Below are positions 1-9,000 of a stretch of DNA of 40,630 nt, piece by piece; position 1 is the stretch's first letter, and every line of letters begins with the position of its first letter. Origin of the DNA: Methanothrix sp. (GTDB lineage Archaea > Halobacteriota > Methanosarcinia > Methanotrichales > Methanotrichaceae); the NCBI GenBank assembly GCA_028688175.1, contig JAQTYS010000003.1, forward strand, positions 1-40,630, given 5' to 3'. The notes below the pieces were generated by a model that made no database searches, was not told where the DNA came from, and worked only from the letters and a program-made list of their open reading frames with translations. Both the position numbers and the translations under genes were made by a program.

Positions 1-801
1 CTAGCAGTCTATACCATCACATGGCGGACGGATTTTATCCGGCACGGGATTTTCATGGAACTTTATGGTCTTCTCGGCTTCGAAGGTTCCTGTGAACATC
101 TCGTGGGCCTTGATATCCTTATAGAATATCTTGTGCCACTTGGCATCGGTGCCCCAGGTACCATTGAAGGAGTTCTTGGTCTCAAGGCCTATGAGATGAG
201 ACGGAACGTAGATGTCATTGCTGGCCGTCATGAGTCTCTCGACTTCTGCGGTATTTCTGCCGGCATCTTTGAGCTTCTTGATCAAGTTCTCTGGGCTGAC
301 ATTCCTCTTAGGCTGGTAAGGTGTTGTCGAGGCAAAGAACGCAGTTTCATCCTTTTCCATCTCGTTTACAGAGAACATCTCCTGGACATCAGCCCCTATG
401 CCGCCGTAGAATGCCTTAGAATGCAGATATTTGCCGCCGGTCAGAGGCGTCTCGCCTGCATAGGTCATCTTGGTGGTCTCGTAGAGGTTAAGGCCAGATT
501 CATTTCCTCCATTTACCGAGGTTACATTCCTCTTCAGCTTCTCAGCATCCTGGGAGTAAGCATGTTCGGAGTCTAGCTCCAGGTCGCCGTCTCCCGCCAT
601 GGTATTGTAGTACTCAAGAGCGATCTTCTTGTCGATTACCGATGTGCTGACATCGATAATTCCTGTTCCGGATACTTTTTGATCTTCACAGAACTGTTCA
701 TACTGCACTGGCGGTACCAGTGGTGGATTAGCTAGCACGATGCTGCAACCTCCCATAAGGGCAATTGCAAGCATGAATGCTACTACTATTACTCCCTTCA
801 T
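1..801 (-). CDS. Secreted protein of unknown function, possible lipoprotein
   Basis: The 266-residue protein starts with a short hydrophobic signal sequence (about residues 3-24) that contains MGGC, which could act as a lipobox; signal peptidase I cleavage after VLA is the alternative. The mature part has no membrane segment. It contains scattered N-glycosylation sequons (NVT, NES, NGT) and ends in a Cys-containing tail (PPCDGIDC). The stop codon lies exactly at the window edge, so the gene is complete. It is divergent from hef across a 247-base AT-rich spacer. I do not recognise the family. An exported cell-surface role is inferred from the signal and sequons only. Confidence 0.7.
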   Translation of the reverse strand: MKGVIVVAFMLAIALMGGCSIVLANPPLVPPVQYEQFCEDQKVSGTGIIDVSTSVIDKKIALEYYNTMAGDGDLELDSEHAYSQDAEKLKRNVTSVNGGNESGLNLYETTKMTYAGETPLTGGKYLHSKAFYGGIGADVQEMFSVNEMEKDETAFFASTTPYQPKRNVSPENLIKKLKDAGRNTAEVERLMTASNDIYVPSHLIGLETKNSFNGTWGTDAKWHKIFYKDIKAHEMFTGTFEAEKTIKFHENPVPDKIRPPCDGIDC

Positions 802-888
802 TTTTCTTTTCGCCCCCTTTTTTTTAAGCGATTAATTTAAGCTATTTCGCCAAATAAGCGAGATTTAGCTTTCTACCAATCTCTTACT

Positions 889-908
889 TTTATATTATAT
901 AAATTTAT
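889..908. promoter_or_regulatory. AT-rich TATA-like element between divergent genes
   Basis: A TATATTATATAAATTTA-type run lies in the spacer between the secreted-protein gene and hef. It resembles an archaeal TATA box and could serve the leftward gene with a leader of roughly 60-70 nt. A second AT-rich stretch near 995-1020 is closer to hef. Neither is assigned with certainty. Confidence 0.3.
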
Positions 909-1048
909 CCTTCAAAACAACCAAGATTGGTGCGCTCACCTTCCGACACAGGAATAGTTCTCCAGCACTCGAGGGGTGATTAGTATAGGTTAAATGATAT
1001 ACTATGAATAATAAATGCATATCAATAGATCAATCTCTCTAGAAATCA

Positions 1049-3391
1049 ATGCAATCAAATACAACAAGTAGCAATGAATCTCTTATGTCCTCTTTCCTGG
1101 AGCATCCGCGTCTATTGCCGCAAACTGTGGAGAAGCGGCTCTTCCAGTTGGATTTGGCCGCCAACGCTCTCAAGTCTTCCTGTCTTGTTGTAGTGCCCAC
1201 GGGCCTTGGCAAGACCGTCATAGCTCTCATGGTGGTTCTGGCTCGAATGGATATGGGCCGGATTCTTTTTCTGGCTCCTACCAAGCCGCTGGTGGAGCAG
1301 CATGCGGCTTTCTTGCAGCGCGTGCTCAAAGACAAAGATCTGGTCAGCATGATGACCGGAGAGAGAGCGCCGGAAAAAAGGATTGAATCCTGGAGACAGA
1401 GCCAGATCGTAGTCTCCACACCACAGGTGATCGAAAACGACCTTCTCTCTCGAAGGATCGATCTTGAGGACGTCTCCCTGGTGATATTCGACGAGGCGCA
1501 TCGAGCAGTGGGGAATTACGCTTATGTATACATCGCCGATCGCTATCATCGCGAGGCGAAGAATCCTAGGGTACTGGGGATTACCGCCAGTCCTGGCAGC
1601 CAGAGCGAGAAGATCGCCGAGATCTGCAGCAACCTTCATATTGAGACGATCCAGACCCGCACGGAAAATGATCCAGATGTCGCTCCATTTGTTCACGAGC
1701 GGGAGATAGAATGGGTGAAGCTTATAGTTCCCAAAGAGCTTCTGCAGATCCGCACGGCCATAGAGGAGCTGCTCTCTCGCAGAATCGATGATCTGAACCT
1801 ACTGGGCGTCAGTTCCGTCAGAATAGATGCCAAGTCCTCCAAGAAAGAGCTTCTTGGGCTGCAGGCCGCCTTCATGTCCTCGGCCAAGAACAAGGCAAAT
1901 AAATCAACATTTGCGGCCATATCACTCATGGCCGAGATCCTCAAATTGCATCATGCCGTTGAGCTGGCGGAGACGCAGGGACCGGATGCACTGGCCAGAT
2001 ATTTTCAGCGGCTGGATGGGGAAGCCCTCTCGCGAAGCGGTTCCAAAGCATCCCGCAGAATAATGCAAGACCCGAGTTTCAGGCAGGTAGTAGAAACCCT
2101 GCATAACCTGAAAGTGGAGCATCCCAAGCCTGCCGCAGTGCTGAGAATACTGCAAGAGCAGATTGCTGAGAAGCCGCACTCTCGCATCATGGTCTTTACC
2201 AACTATCGAGATACTGCCACCTCTCTCCTGAAGTTCTTGAAAGAGGATAATGCCATTCGAGCTGTGCGATTCGTGGGTCAGTCCAGCCGCGAGAATGATG
2301 AAGGGCTCAGCCAGAAGAAACAGGCAGATATTCTGCAGAAATTTCGGGCCGGTGATTTCAATGTCCTCATTGCTACATCGGTAGGCGAGGAGGGTATCGA
2401 CATTCCTGCTACCGATCTGGTCATCTTTTATGAGCCGGTTCCGTCCGAGATTCGCAGCATTCAGCGCAAGGGCAGGACCGGCAGGGCAAGGGCCGGCAGA
2501 GTAGTAGTATTAATGGCCAAGGGCACGCGCGATGAGGCTTATTACTGGATATCGGATCGCAAAGAAAAGACCATGAACCGGCAGATACGCGATCTGAGCG
2601 GTCCCGGCCAGGAATCGATTTTAAAGGAGAAAGATCCCAAAGAGCCCTTCCCCCGGCAGCTCCAGATAACTGAGGCGGTGGCCGGGCATACGGAGGCAGA
2701 CGAAAAGGATCTGCAAATTGAGATAGGAGAAGATGAGGAGAGCCCTGGAAAAATACTCGCCAAAGTCTTTGTGGACTTCCGGGAGAGAGAGATGGCAAAG
2801 CTTCTGGAGGCCCAGGGCATCGAGGTCACCGTCAAGAATCTGGATGTGGGAGACTATGTTATCAGTGATAAGGTGGCCATCGAACGCAAAACTGCCCAGG
2901 ATTTTGTATCCTCGATTATCGATCCACAAAGAAATTTATTTCGCCAGATGGCGGATCTGGCCAGGACTTATGATCGGCCTGTCTTGATTTTAGAGGGCAG
3001 GGATCTTTACACTTCGCAGATGAATGTCGCATCTATCCGCGGAGCTATGATCTCTGTGGCGGTGGACTACGGGGTCCCCATTATTCCCACGGAAGACCGG
3101 GATGAAACTGCCTCGGTTATTGCCCTGTTGGCTCGTAGAGAGATGCGAGAGGGTCGTGAGCCAAAGGTGCATGGTCACAAGACTGCCAGGACGCTTAAAG
3201 AGCAGCAGGAGTATTTGGTATCGGCCATTTCCAGTGTTGGGCCTACGGTCGCCAGGAATCTGCTCAAGCACTTCGGGTCTGTTGAGAAGATCATGACCGC
3301 TTCATCTGAGCAGCTACAAGAGGTAGAACTGGTGGGTCCGAAGATTGCCCAGCGCATTCGCGAGCTGGTAGGCGGGGAGTATAAAGGGTGA
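1049..3391 (+). CDS. hef: Hef: archaeal FANCM/XPF-family helicase-nuclease
   Basis: This 780-residue protein has the two-part Hef architecture. The N-terminal SF2 helicase has Walker A PTGLGKT at residues 50-56 and a DEAH box at 149-152. The second RecA domain includes TSVGEEGID and the arginine-rich QRKGRTGRA motif. The C-terminal XPF-type nuclease has GDY and the ERKTAQD signature (E612, R613, K614, D618). A tandem helix-hairpin-helix region with SVGPTVARNLL and LVGPKIAQRI closes the protein. Hef processes stalled replication forks and branched DNA in Euryarchaeota, and the length is normal for an intact protein. The start is the first in-frame ATG. A decayed transposon fragment abuts the 3' end. 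Confidence 0.96.
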   Translation: MQSNTTSSNESLMSSFLEHPRLLPQTVEKRLFQLDLAANALKSSCLVVVPTGLGKTVIALMVVLARMDMGRILFLAPTKPLVEQHAAFLQRVLKDKDLVSMMTGERAPEKRIESWRQSQIVVSTPQVIENDLLSRRIDLEDVSLVIFDEAHRAVGNYAYVYIADRYHREAKNPRVLGITASPGSQSEKIAEICSNLHIETIQTRTENDPDVAPFVHEREIEWVKLIVPKELLQIRTAIEELLSRRIDDLNLLGVSSVRIDAKSSKKELLGLQAAFMSSAKNKANKSTFAAISLMAEILKLHHAVELAETQGPDALARYFQRLDGEALSRSGSKASRRIMQDPSFRQVVETLHNLKVEHPKPAAVLRILQEQIAEKPHSRIMVFTNYRDTATSLLKFLKEDNAIRAVRFVGQSSRENDEGLSQKKQADILQKFRAGDFNVLIATSVGEEGIDIPATDLVIFYEPVPSEIRSIQRKGRTGRARAGRVVVLMAKGTRDEAYYWISDRKEKTMNRQIRDLSGPGQESILKEKDPKEPFPRQLQITEAVAGHTEADEKDLQIEIGEDEESPGKILAKVFVDFREREMAKLLEAQGIEVTVKNLDVGDYVISDKVAIERKTAQDFVSSIIDPQRNLFRQMADLARTYDRPVLILEGRDLYTSQMNVASIRGAMISVAVDYGVPIIPTEDRDETASVIALLARREMREGREPKVHGHKTARTLKEQQEYLVSAISSVGPTVARNLLKHFGSVEKIMTASSEQLQEVELVGPKIAQRIRELVGGEYKG

Positions 3392-3392
3392 C

Positions 3393-3513
3393 TTCCTCCC
3401 CTGCCCCTGAAGATCCTGATGGAACCGATCTTGGATAGAGTCAGTTTTGAACCATCGAGCTTGAATCCAACTTGCGGATAGGTGAACGACTTATACCAGC
3501 CTGCGAAGAACAT
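3393..3513 (-). pseudogene. TnpB (IS200/IS605 OrfB) fragment
   Basis: About 40 codons read on the minus strand give FFAGWYKSFTYPQ followed by VGFKLDGSKLTLSKIGSIRI. This matches the segment of TnpB that normally reads RxxKSFxYPQxGFKLxxxxLxLxKIGxIRI. The surrounding N-terminal and nuclease parts are missing, and the reading frame then runs into the antisense of hef. It is therefore a relic of an IS605/IS1341-type insertion, not a functional gene. It stops two bases from the hef stop codon. Confidence 0.6.
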
Positions 3514-3539
3514 CTTGAAGTTATTTATGGAACCCTAAC

Positions 3540-3645
3540 TAGATATCTATTTCGCTTCAAGTTCAATAGCAGTAGGTACGGCATTCATCCCACCCCCTGA
3601 AGGGGACGGGTCTCTGCCTGCATTTCTATAAAGCGAAAAAAAATT
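3540..3645 (+). mobile_element. Possible right end of an IS605-type element
   Basis: The stretch holds a small inverted repeat, CCCCT (3594-3598) and AGGGG (3601-3605), after CATTCATCCCAC and before a GGGTCTCTGCCTG segment. That layout resembles the hairpin end found at the 3' side of tnpB genes and their guide-like RNAs. The resemblance is from memory, and the orientation is opposite to the neighbouring tnpB fragment, so the element would be rearranged. Confidence 0.3.
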
Positions 3646-3672
3646 GTGCGTTTAATTATTATGTTAGAACTA

Positions 3673-3747
3673 TAGCGGGGAGTAGATTTGAACTACTGAT
3701 CTACGGGTTATGAGCCCGTCGGGATATCCTGACTACCCTACCCCGCT
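3673..3747 (-). tRNA. Initiator tRNA-Met (CAU)
   Basis: The 75-base cloverleaf on the minus strand has acceptor stem AGCGGGG/CCCCGCT with discriminator A, anticodon stem ACGGG/CCCGT around loop CTCATAA, and T arm AGTAG/CTACT with loop TTCAAAT. The A1:U72 pair and the three consecutive G:C pairs next to the anticodon loop are hallmarks of the archaeal initiator rather than the elongator. CCA is not encoded. There is no intron. Confidence 0.95.
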
Positions 3748-3779
3748 GCATTTGGGATATACTCAATGACTTTACCTTA

Positions 3780-3790
3780 GCTTATAAAGC
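3780..3790 (-). promoter_or_regulatory. TATA box of the initiator tRNA gene
   Basis: CTTTATAAG on the minus strand lies about 35 bases upstream of the tRNA 5' end, as expected for an archaeal TATA box transcribing a tRNA with a very short leader. The same nonamer precedes the surface-protein operon at 5978-5986. Confidence 0.6.
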
Positions 3791-4028
3791 TTGCGTACAA
3801 AATGGCACTGTTCTGGTGAGGCGAAGAGAAAGGACTATGCATATACCTTCCCATAATAGGTTCATCCTATGCTAAAAATCATCACCTTACGCCATGATCT
3901 TGGCGAACGCGCAATTATTCTTTCCGCGCCGTTGGCTGAAGCCTAGCGCTCGGGTTTTCGGGGTATTCTTGGGGCAGGTCGCAAGGAGTCGTTTACTTAA
4001 TGTATCTGAACGTGTTAGTGTCATTCTT

Positions 4029-4661
4029 GTGTTGCTCCTGGGCGCAGATGAAGCTGGAAAAGGTCCCGTCATCGGCTCCATGTTCGTGGCCGGCCTGGTG
4101 ATCGAGGAGGAGAAGCTCTTCGACTTGGCCGGATTTGGAGTCAAGGACTCCAAGCTTCTCACACCGGCCAAAAGAGAGATTCTGGCCAGAAAGATCAATG
4201 GGATTGCCACCGATCAATATATCCTGGAGGTGAAGGCCCAGGTCATCGATGAGCTTCGACTTGTTATGACCATGAACGAGATCATGGTGAGAAGCTTCTC
4301 CACAGTGGTGGCAAAGCTGCAAGCCGACCGGGCGATCCTCGATGCTGCCGATGTGAATGCTCAAAGGTTTGCAGATCGCGTGAAGGCCATGAGTAAGACC
4401 ACCATGGACCTTATGGCCGAGCACAAAGCCGATCAGCGTCACCACATCGTATCAGCGGCTTCCATCCTGGCCAAAGTGCGAAGAGATGCATCAATGCGAG
4501 AGCTGGAAGAGACCATGCACTGCAAGATTGGCAGCGGATATCCCCATGATCAGGATACAATAAATTTCTTGACGCAATGGGTAAAGGAAAACCGGCAGCT
4601 TCCGCCATGCGCCAGGCATAGCTGGGCGACGGCGCAGCGTATAAAAGCTAGTTTTATATAG
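4029..4661 (+). CDS. rnhB: Ribonuclease HII
   Basis: RNase HII cuts the RNA strand of RNA-DNA hybrids and nicks 5' of single ribonucleotides in DNA. The metal-binding residues are visible in GADEAGKGPVIGS near the N-terminus, in DAADVNAQRF, and in HKADQRHHIVSAASILAKV. SGYPHDQDT follows in the usual place. An ATG exists at 3894, but the extra 45 residues it would add are unlike the family, which starts just before LLLGADEAGKG. I therefore chose GTG at 4029; TTG at 4032 is equally possible. The resulting 210 residues match archaeal RNase HII. The gene stands alone between the initiator tRNA and the aminotransferase. Confidence 0.93.
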   Translation: MLLLGADEAGKGPVIGSMFVAGLVIEEEKLFDLAGFGVKDSKLLTPAKREILARKINGIATDQYILEVKAQVIDELRLVMTMNEIMVRSFSTVVAKLQADRAILDAADVNAQRFADRVKAMSKTTMDLMAEHKADQRHHIVSAASILAKVRRDASMRELEETMHCKIGSGYPHDQDTINFLTQWVKENRQLPPCARHSWATAQRIKASFI

Positions 4662-4700
4662 GCCGCCCGAAACTAAGAAGCGCAAAGAAGAAGGGATCTC

Positions 4701-5846
4701 ATGGATATAGAGGACACATTGCTCATGATTCCAGGGCCTGTCAAGGTCGCGCCTCGCGTTCTGCGCGCCCTGTCTAAGCCCATGATCAGCCACCGAAGCG
4801 GTGACTTCAGTACAATTTACAGCGACTGCTGCGGACTGCTCAAGCAGTTCTTCGAGACCAAGAACGAGATAGTAGTAATGACGGGCAGCGGCACGGTGGG
4901 AATGGATGCTGCGGTTGCCGGCCTCATCGGCCATGATGATAAGATTGTAACCATATCCAACGGCAAGTTCGGCGAGCGGTTCACCGAGATTGGCGAAAGA
5001 TATGGCAAAGCTATTCCCGTGAAGTTCGAATGGGGCACTCCATTCGACCTTGACAGGGTAGCAGCTGCACTGGAGGAAGGTGCTAAGGCCGTGGCCATGG
5101 TTCACAATGAGACCTCCGTGGGCCTCACCAATCCTGCCAAAGAGGTAGGCAAGCTGGCCAAAAAGCATGATGCGGTCTTTATCGTAGACGGCATATCCTC
5201 AATTGGCGGCAATGAGTTTCTAACCGACGAGTGGGGCATAGACATTGCTATCACCGGCTCGCAGAAGGCTCTGGCCGTGCCTCCGGGCTTGGCCGTGGTT
5301 TCCACCTCCCCGAGGGCAGAGGAGCGTCTCTTGCCCAAGAGCCGCAGCTACTACTCCGATCTGAAGGCCCATCTGAAGAGCGTGCGAAAGAGCCAGCCTC
5401 AAACGCCCTTTACGCCGGCGGTGTCGCTCTTCTTCGCCATGCAAGAGTCCCTGCACATGGCTGCCGAGGAGGGCTTTGCCGCTCGCCGGGCAAAAACGGC
5501 CAAGCAGGCAGAGTCGGTTCGCTTCGCAGCTAAGGCGCTGGGCATCGAGCTGTACCCAAAGGTCAATGAGCACACCCACTACTCCAATACCGTCACCGCC
5601 ATGAAGATGCCGGCAGGCGTCACAGACGACAAGCTGCGCGGCGGCATGAAGAAGCGGGGCGTAATCGTATCCGGCGGGCAGGACGCCGTCAAGGGCAAGA
5701 TCTTTCGCATCGGCACCATGGGCATGTGCTCCTCCGGCGACATTTTGCGAACCATCCAGACTTTGGAGTTGATCCTGGCCAAAGAGGGCAAGATCGCCTC
5801 ATGCGGCGCTGGAGTAGAAGCGGCGGCCAAGGTGCTGGAAAGCTGA
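4701..5846 (+). CDS. Class V aminotransferase (alanine-glyoxylate/aspartate type)
   Basis: The 381-residue PLP enzyme opens with IPGPVKVAPRVL and SHRSGDFSTIY, which are typical of the alanine-glyoxylate/serine-pyruvate aminotransferase branch. It has GSGTVGMDAAV for phosphate binding, VDGISSIGG for the PLP-ring aspartate, and TGSQKALAVPPGLA with the Schiff-base lysine. The relative MJ0959 of Methanocaldococcus is a broad-specificity aspartate aminotransferase that also makes phosphoserine. Aspartate, alanine, serine or phosphoserine metabolism are thus all possible here. The start has a GAAGGGA ribosome-binding site eight or so bases upstream. It is a single gene followed by a T-rich stretch that could terminate transcription. 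Confidence 0.88.
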   Translation: MDIEDTLLMIPGPVKVAPRVLRALSKPMISHRSGDFSTIYSDCCGLLKQFFETKNEIVVMTGSGTVGMDAAVAGLIGHDDKIVTISNGKFGERFTEIGERYGKAIPVKFEWGTPFDLDRVAAALEEGAKAVAMVHNETSVGLTNPAKEVGKLAKKHDAVFIVDGISSIGGNEFLTDEWGIDIAITGSQKALAVPPGLAVVSTSPRAEERLLPKSRSYYSDLKAHLKSVRKSQPQTPFTPAVSLFFAMQESLHMAAEEGFAARRAKTAKQAESVRFAAKALGIELYPKVNEHTHYSNTVTAMKMPAGVTDDKLRGGMKKRGVIVSGGQDAVKGKIFRIGTMGMCSSGDILRTIQTLELILAKEGKIASCGAGVEAAAKVLES

Positions 5847-5977
5847 TAAACCGATAAATTCCATTCAATTCATTTTTCTTTTTTGGCCAAAGAACTGGGC
5901 GTTTCCCACAAGAGATTAACAATTTAATAAATTGCAGATATACGCATTTAAAATAACGATCTCTAGAGCCAAAAAGG

Positions 5978-5986
5978 CTTTATAAG
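5978..5986 (+). promoter_or_regulatory. TATA box of the surface-protein/FtsZ-like operon
   Basis: CTTTATAAG preceded by an A-rich, purine-rich BRE-like stretch sits about 50 bases before the first start codon of the four-gene operon. This predicts transcription starting near 6010. A second AT-rich run (TAGTATATATT) follows at about 6002-6012. Confidence 0.55.
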
Positions 5987-6037
5987 TAGGTATGCATGCG
6001 ATAGTATATATTCTGGATTTCATGGGGGTCAAAACAG

Positions 6038-9000
6038 TTGAAGAGATCAAAGGCAGAAATGTGCATTATAGCATCAAATGCATCAAATAATGTAAAAATA
6101 GGAAGATCCAATCACATACAATTACTATTAATTGTCAGCATAATTTCTGCTTTATCCCTTGTGACGCCCTGTACAGCCCAGAGCGGCTATGAAATCAGAA
6201 ATGCTGCGGTCACTCCGGAATATGGCTATGAGGATTTCACCTACACAGCTCAGATATGGATGAGCGAAGAGGCAGCAAGACAAGTAGGTTTGATTGCGGT
6301 CACAAAGTTCAGCATGAAATTGAATATCTACGACCAAAGCCAGTTGGTTTTCTCAGAGTCATCTCCCAGTCAAACGGGCATGAGCCAGACCTCATTTTCC
6401 TTCGGGCCCTACAGCTTCAAGGATCGGTTTGCCATTGCCAGAACCAGCAATGCCACCTTTGAATTCATCTTTTATGCAGGTGGTCAGCAGGTCGCCAAGA
6501 CGGCCAGAATAAAAGGCCCCATCGTCCAGCCGCCCACATTAACCGGCACTCCCAGCTTTGAGAAGAAGCCCTATTTCTTCCAGGGAATTTCCGTCTCTGC
6601 GGGATTCAAAGACCTGGAAGGGCTAAATCCCAAGCCCACATGTCATCTGGAGATCACGGGCCCCTTGGGTACGGCAGATTCGAGAAGCTGGACCACCGCC
6701 GATGTTTCTTGCCAGTCCTCGGGAAAGAGCACATACTCCTGCAGCGTCGCTGAGGACCTATCCAGTTACAGGACTGGAGGAGAATTCACTTTCAATCTGG
6801 TCTACAACAATCTCAAAGTCGACCCCTTAATCTACGGACCCTATAACATTTCTCTCCAGCCTTATAATCCCGCTCTGGAAAAAGTTACCATTCCTAGGCT
6901 GCTGGATTATACCAACTTCACCATTCAGGCTTACGTCAAAGACGCCGGGGCCAAGATGATAGGCGGCATCCCGGACGCAAGTGTGGCCAAGCTGATAATC
7001 AGCCATCCCCAAAAAGGAGAGATGGCTTATGAGTCATCTGAGCCGAAGATGCAGGGTAGCAGCCTGGTCTACGAATGGACCAATGATAATGTTCCGCCCC
7101 TCTTCAACCGCAGCGATGTGCAGCTGGCAAAGAATGCACCCTTCCAGGCCAAAGTGGTGTATAGGAACGAAAACTGGGATTATCAGGCCGAGAAGGCCAA
7201 TATCAGCTTCAGGGTAGTTGAAGAGATTCCCAAACTGGACATCCAATATCCTACAACCGTTTACGTGCGGGCCGGCGAGAGCACCACTCAGGATATAATT
7301 GCCACAGTTACCTTCTCCAAGGGCTCTGGAGACATGAATTTCATGCTGTCAGGCCCGGATCAGGACCTGAATTTAACGGAAAAGGGAATGTCTCTGGGAG
7401 GAAACCGTTATCAATACAAGTGGCAGGTCGCCTTCGATGACCGTCATATCAATAACAACTACACACTTGCATTATCCTTTGTACACCCTATGCTCGAAGG
7501 CGGAAGGTATGCCTTTGAGGACAAAACCATTAGAGTCTCACCGCTTTCAGTGAAGTTTACCCAGGCAGAGGTATCCCCAACCACAGGTCTATGGAACGAT
7601 AGCTACACATATTCTCTGAAGATCGATACCACTATCGTGCCTCTCGAGGTCCGCCTGCAGACCTATGATCCCTGTAGCAGCGAGTGGACGGATAAGGGCG
7701 CCCAGAAGGCAACCATTCAGTCATCCTGGCTGAACTGGACACTTCAGCCCTTCAGCTACGAATGCACAGAGATGCAACAGCTGGGTGCTAAGTTCCGTTT
7801 CAAGGCCAGCTTTGCCGGGAAAGATTATTTATCAAAGCCCTACCAGGGCCCGAACTTCAAAGGAGGCAATCCCGTCCTCATCTCGCTGGACAGCGACCCG
7901 GTGGTCTATGTCTCAGAGGGCAGTGATTCTTTCAGCAGCATTGCGGCTGTTGTGGAATACGGGGCAGGCCAGGGCCAGGCCGTCCTCCGCCTGCCGGAAA
8001 AGAGCATCGATGAAGCCAGCAAGGGCATAGCTGTGGGTGGCAACCGATACAGGTACGAATGGAGCCTGCCCTTCGATGAGGCTGATGTCGGCAAGAGCTT
8101 CAACTACACTATCACCTATAAGCATCCCAGCCTCGATGCCGATTTGCAACTCGCAGAAGAGACGATTGCCGTCAGATCGCTATCAATTGAATTTGGGAAA
8201 GCCAGCGTATCTCCAACAAGAGGCAAGTGGAATGATACATTTGTCTATTCTGTGACCGTAAGCTCCAGCATGGATGCAGCCGTCAAGCTGGAGGTTTTCA
8301 ACCCCTGCACTCATACCTGGGTTCAGAGAGCAACCGGCAGGGTCAAAGCTGGCGAAAGCGTGCTTGATATGCGAGCGCAGCCGCTCAGAGCCAAGTGCGC
8401 TGATTCTGAGAGTAAGGCAGCTAGTTTCCGCTATACAGCCAGCTATGCCGGCCAGACATCTGAGTCTGAAGTCAATTTTGGCCCGACCATCAACGGAGGC
8501 CAGCCCAAGCTGATATCATTTGAGATCGATGAGCCTGTGTTGTATGTGACAAAAGACAACCCTGCTTACCAGTCGGTCAAGGCTGTAGTGGATTTCCCGG
8601 GAGAAAAGGATGCGATGCAGCTTACCATAACGGGCCTGAACAAGGCTCCAATTACGGGGGAGATGAATAGCGTCTACTTGGGTGCAACTCAGTATTTATA
8701 TACCTGGACTAAGGAGTTCGGGCTCGCTGATGTCGGCAACTACACAATCAGCATTAAAAACACCAATCCAAGCGCCGCCGGCGGCATGGTTGCATCCGCA
8801 GGGACTATGATGGTAGCCGACCAAGTAGCCAGCTCCGAATTGGAGCCGAAGGCCATAGGAGATGTAAAATTCCTGCCCGTTCTGTTCGTCTCTTCTGAGA
8901 AGGGAGCCAGCCAGACGTTCAGTGCTGAGGTCTACTCTCCGGGTGGCAAGGGAACTATGACCCTGGATCTTACCGGTGTGGATAAAAACAAAGAGTTAGA

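Noticed and set aside
3894-4028. ATG-initiated 45-residue N-terminal extension of RNase HII
   Set aside because: The extension has atypical composition and the family begins just before GADEAGKG, so GTG 4029 is more likely.
4491-5168. 225-residue minus-strand ORF opposite RNase HII and the aminotransferase
   Set aside because: It is antisense to two well-supported enzymes and shows no recognisable domain.
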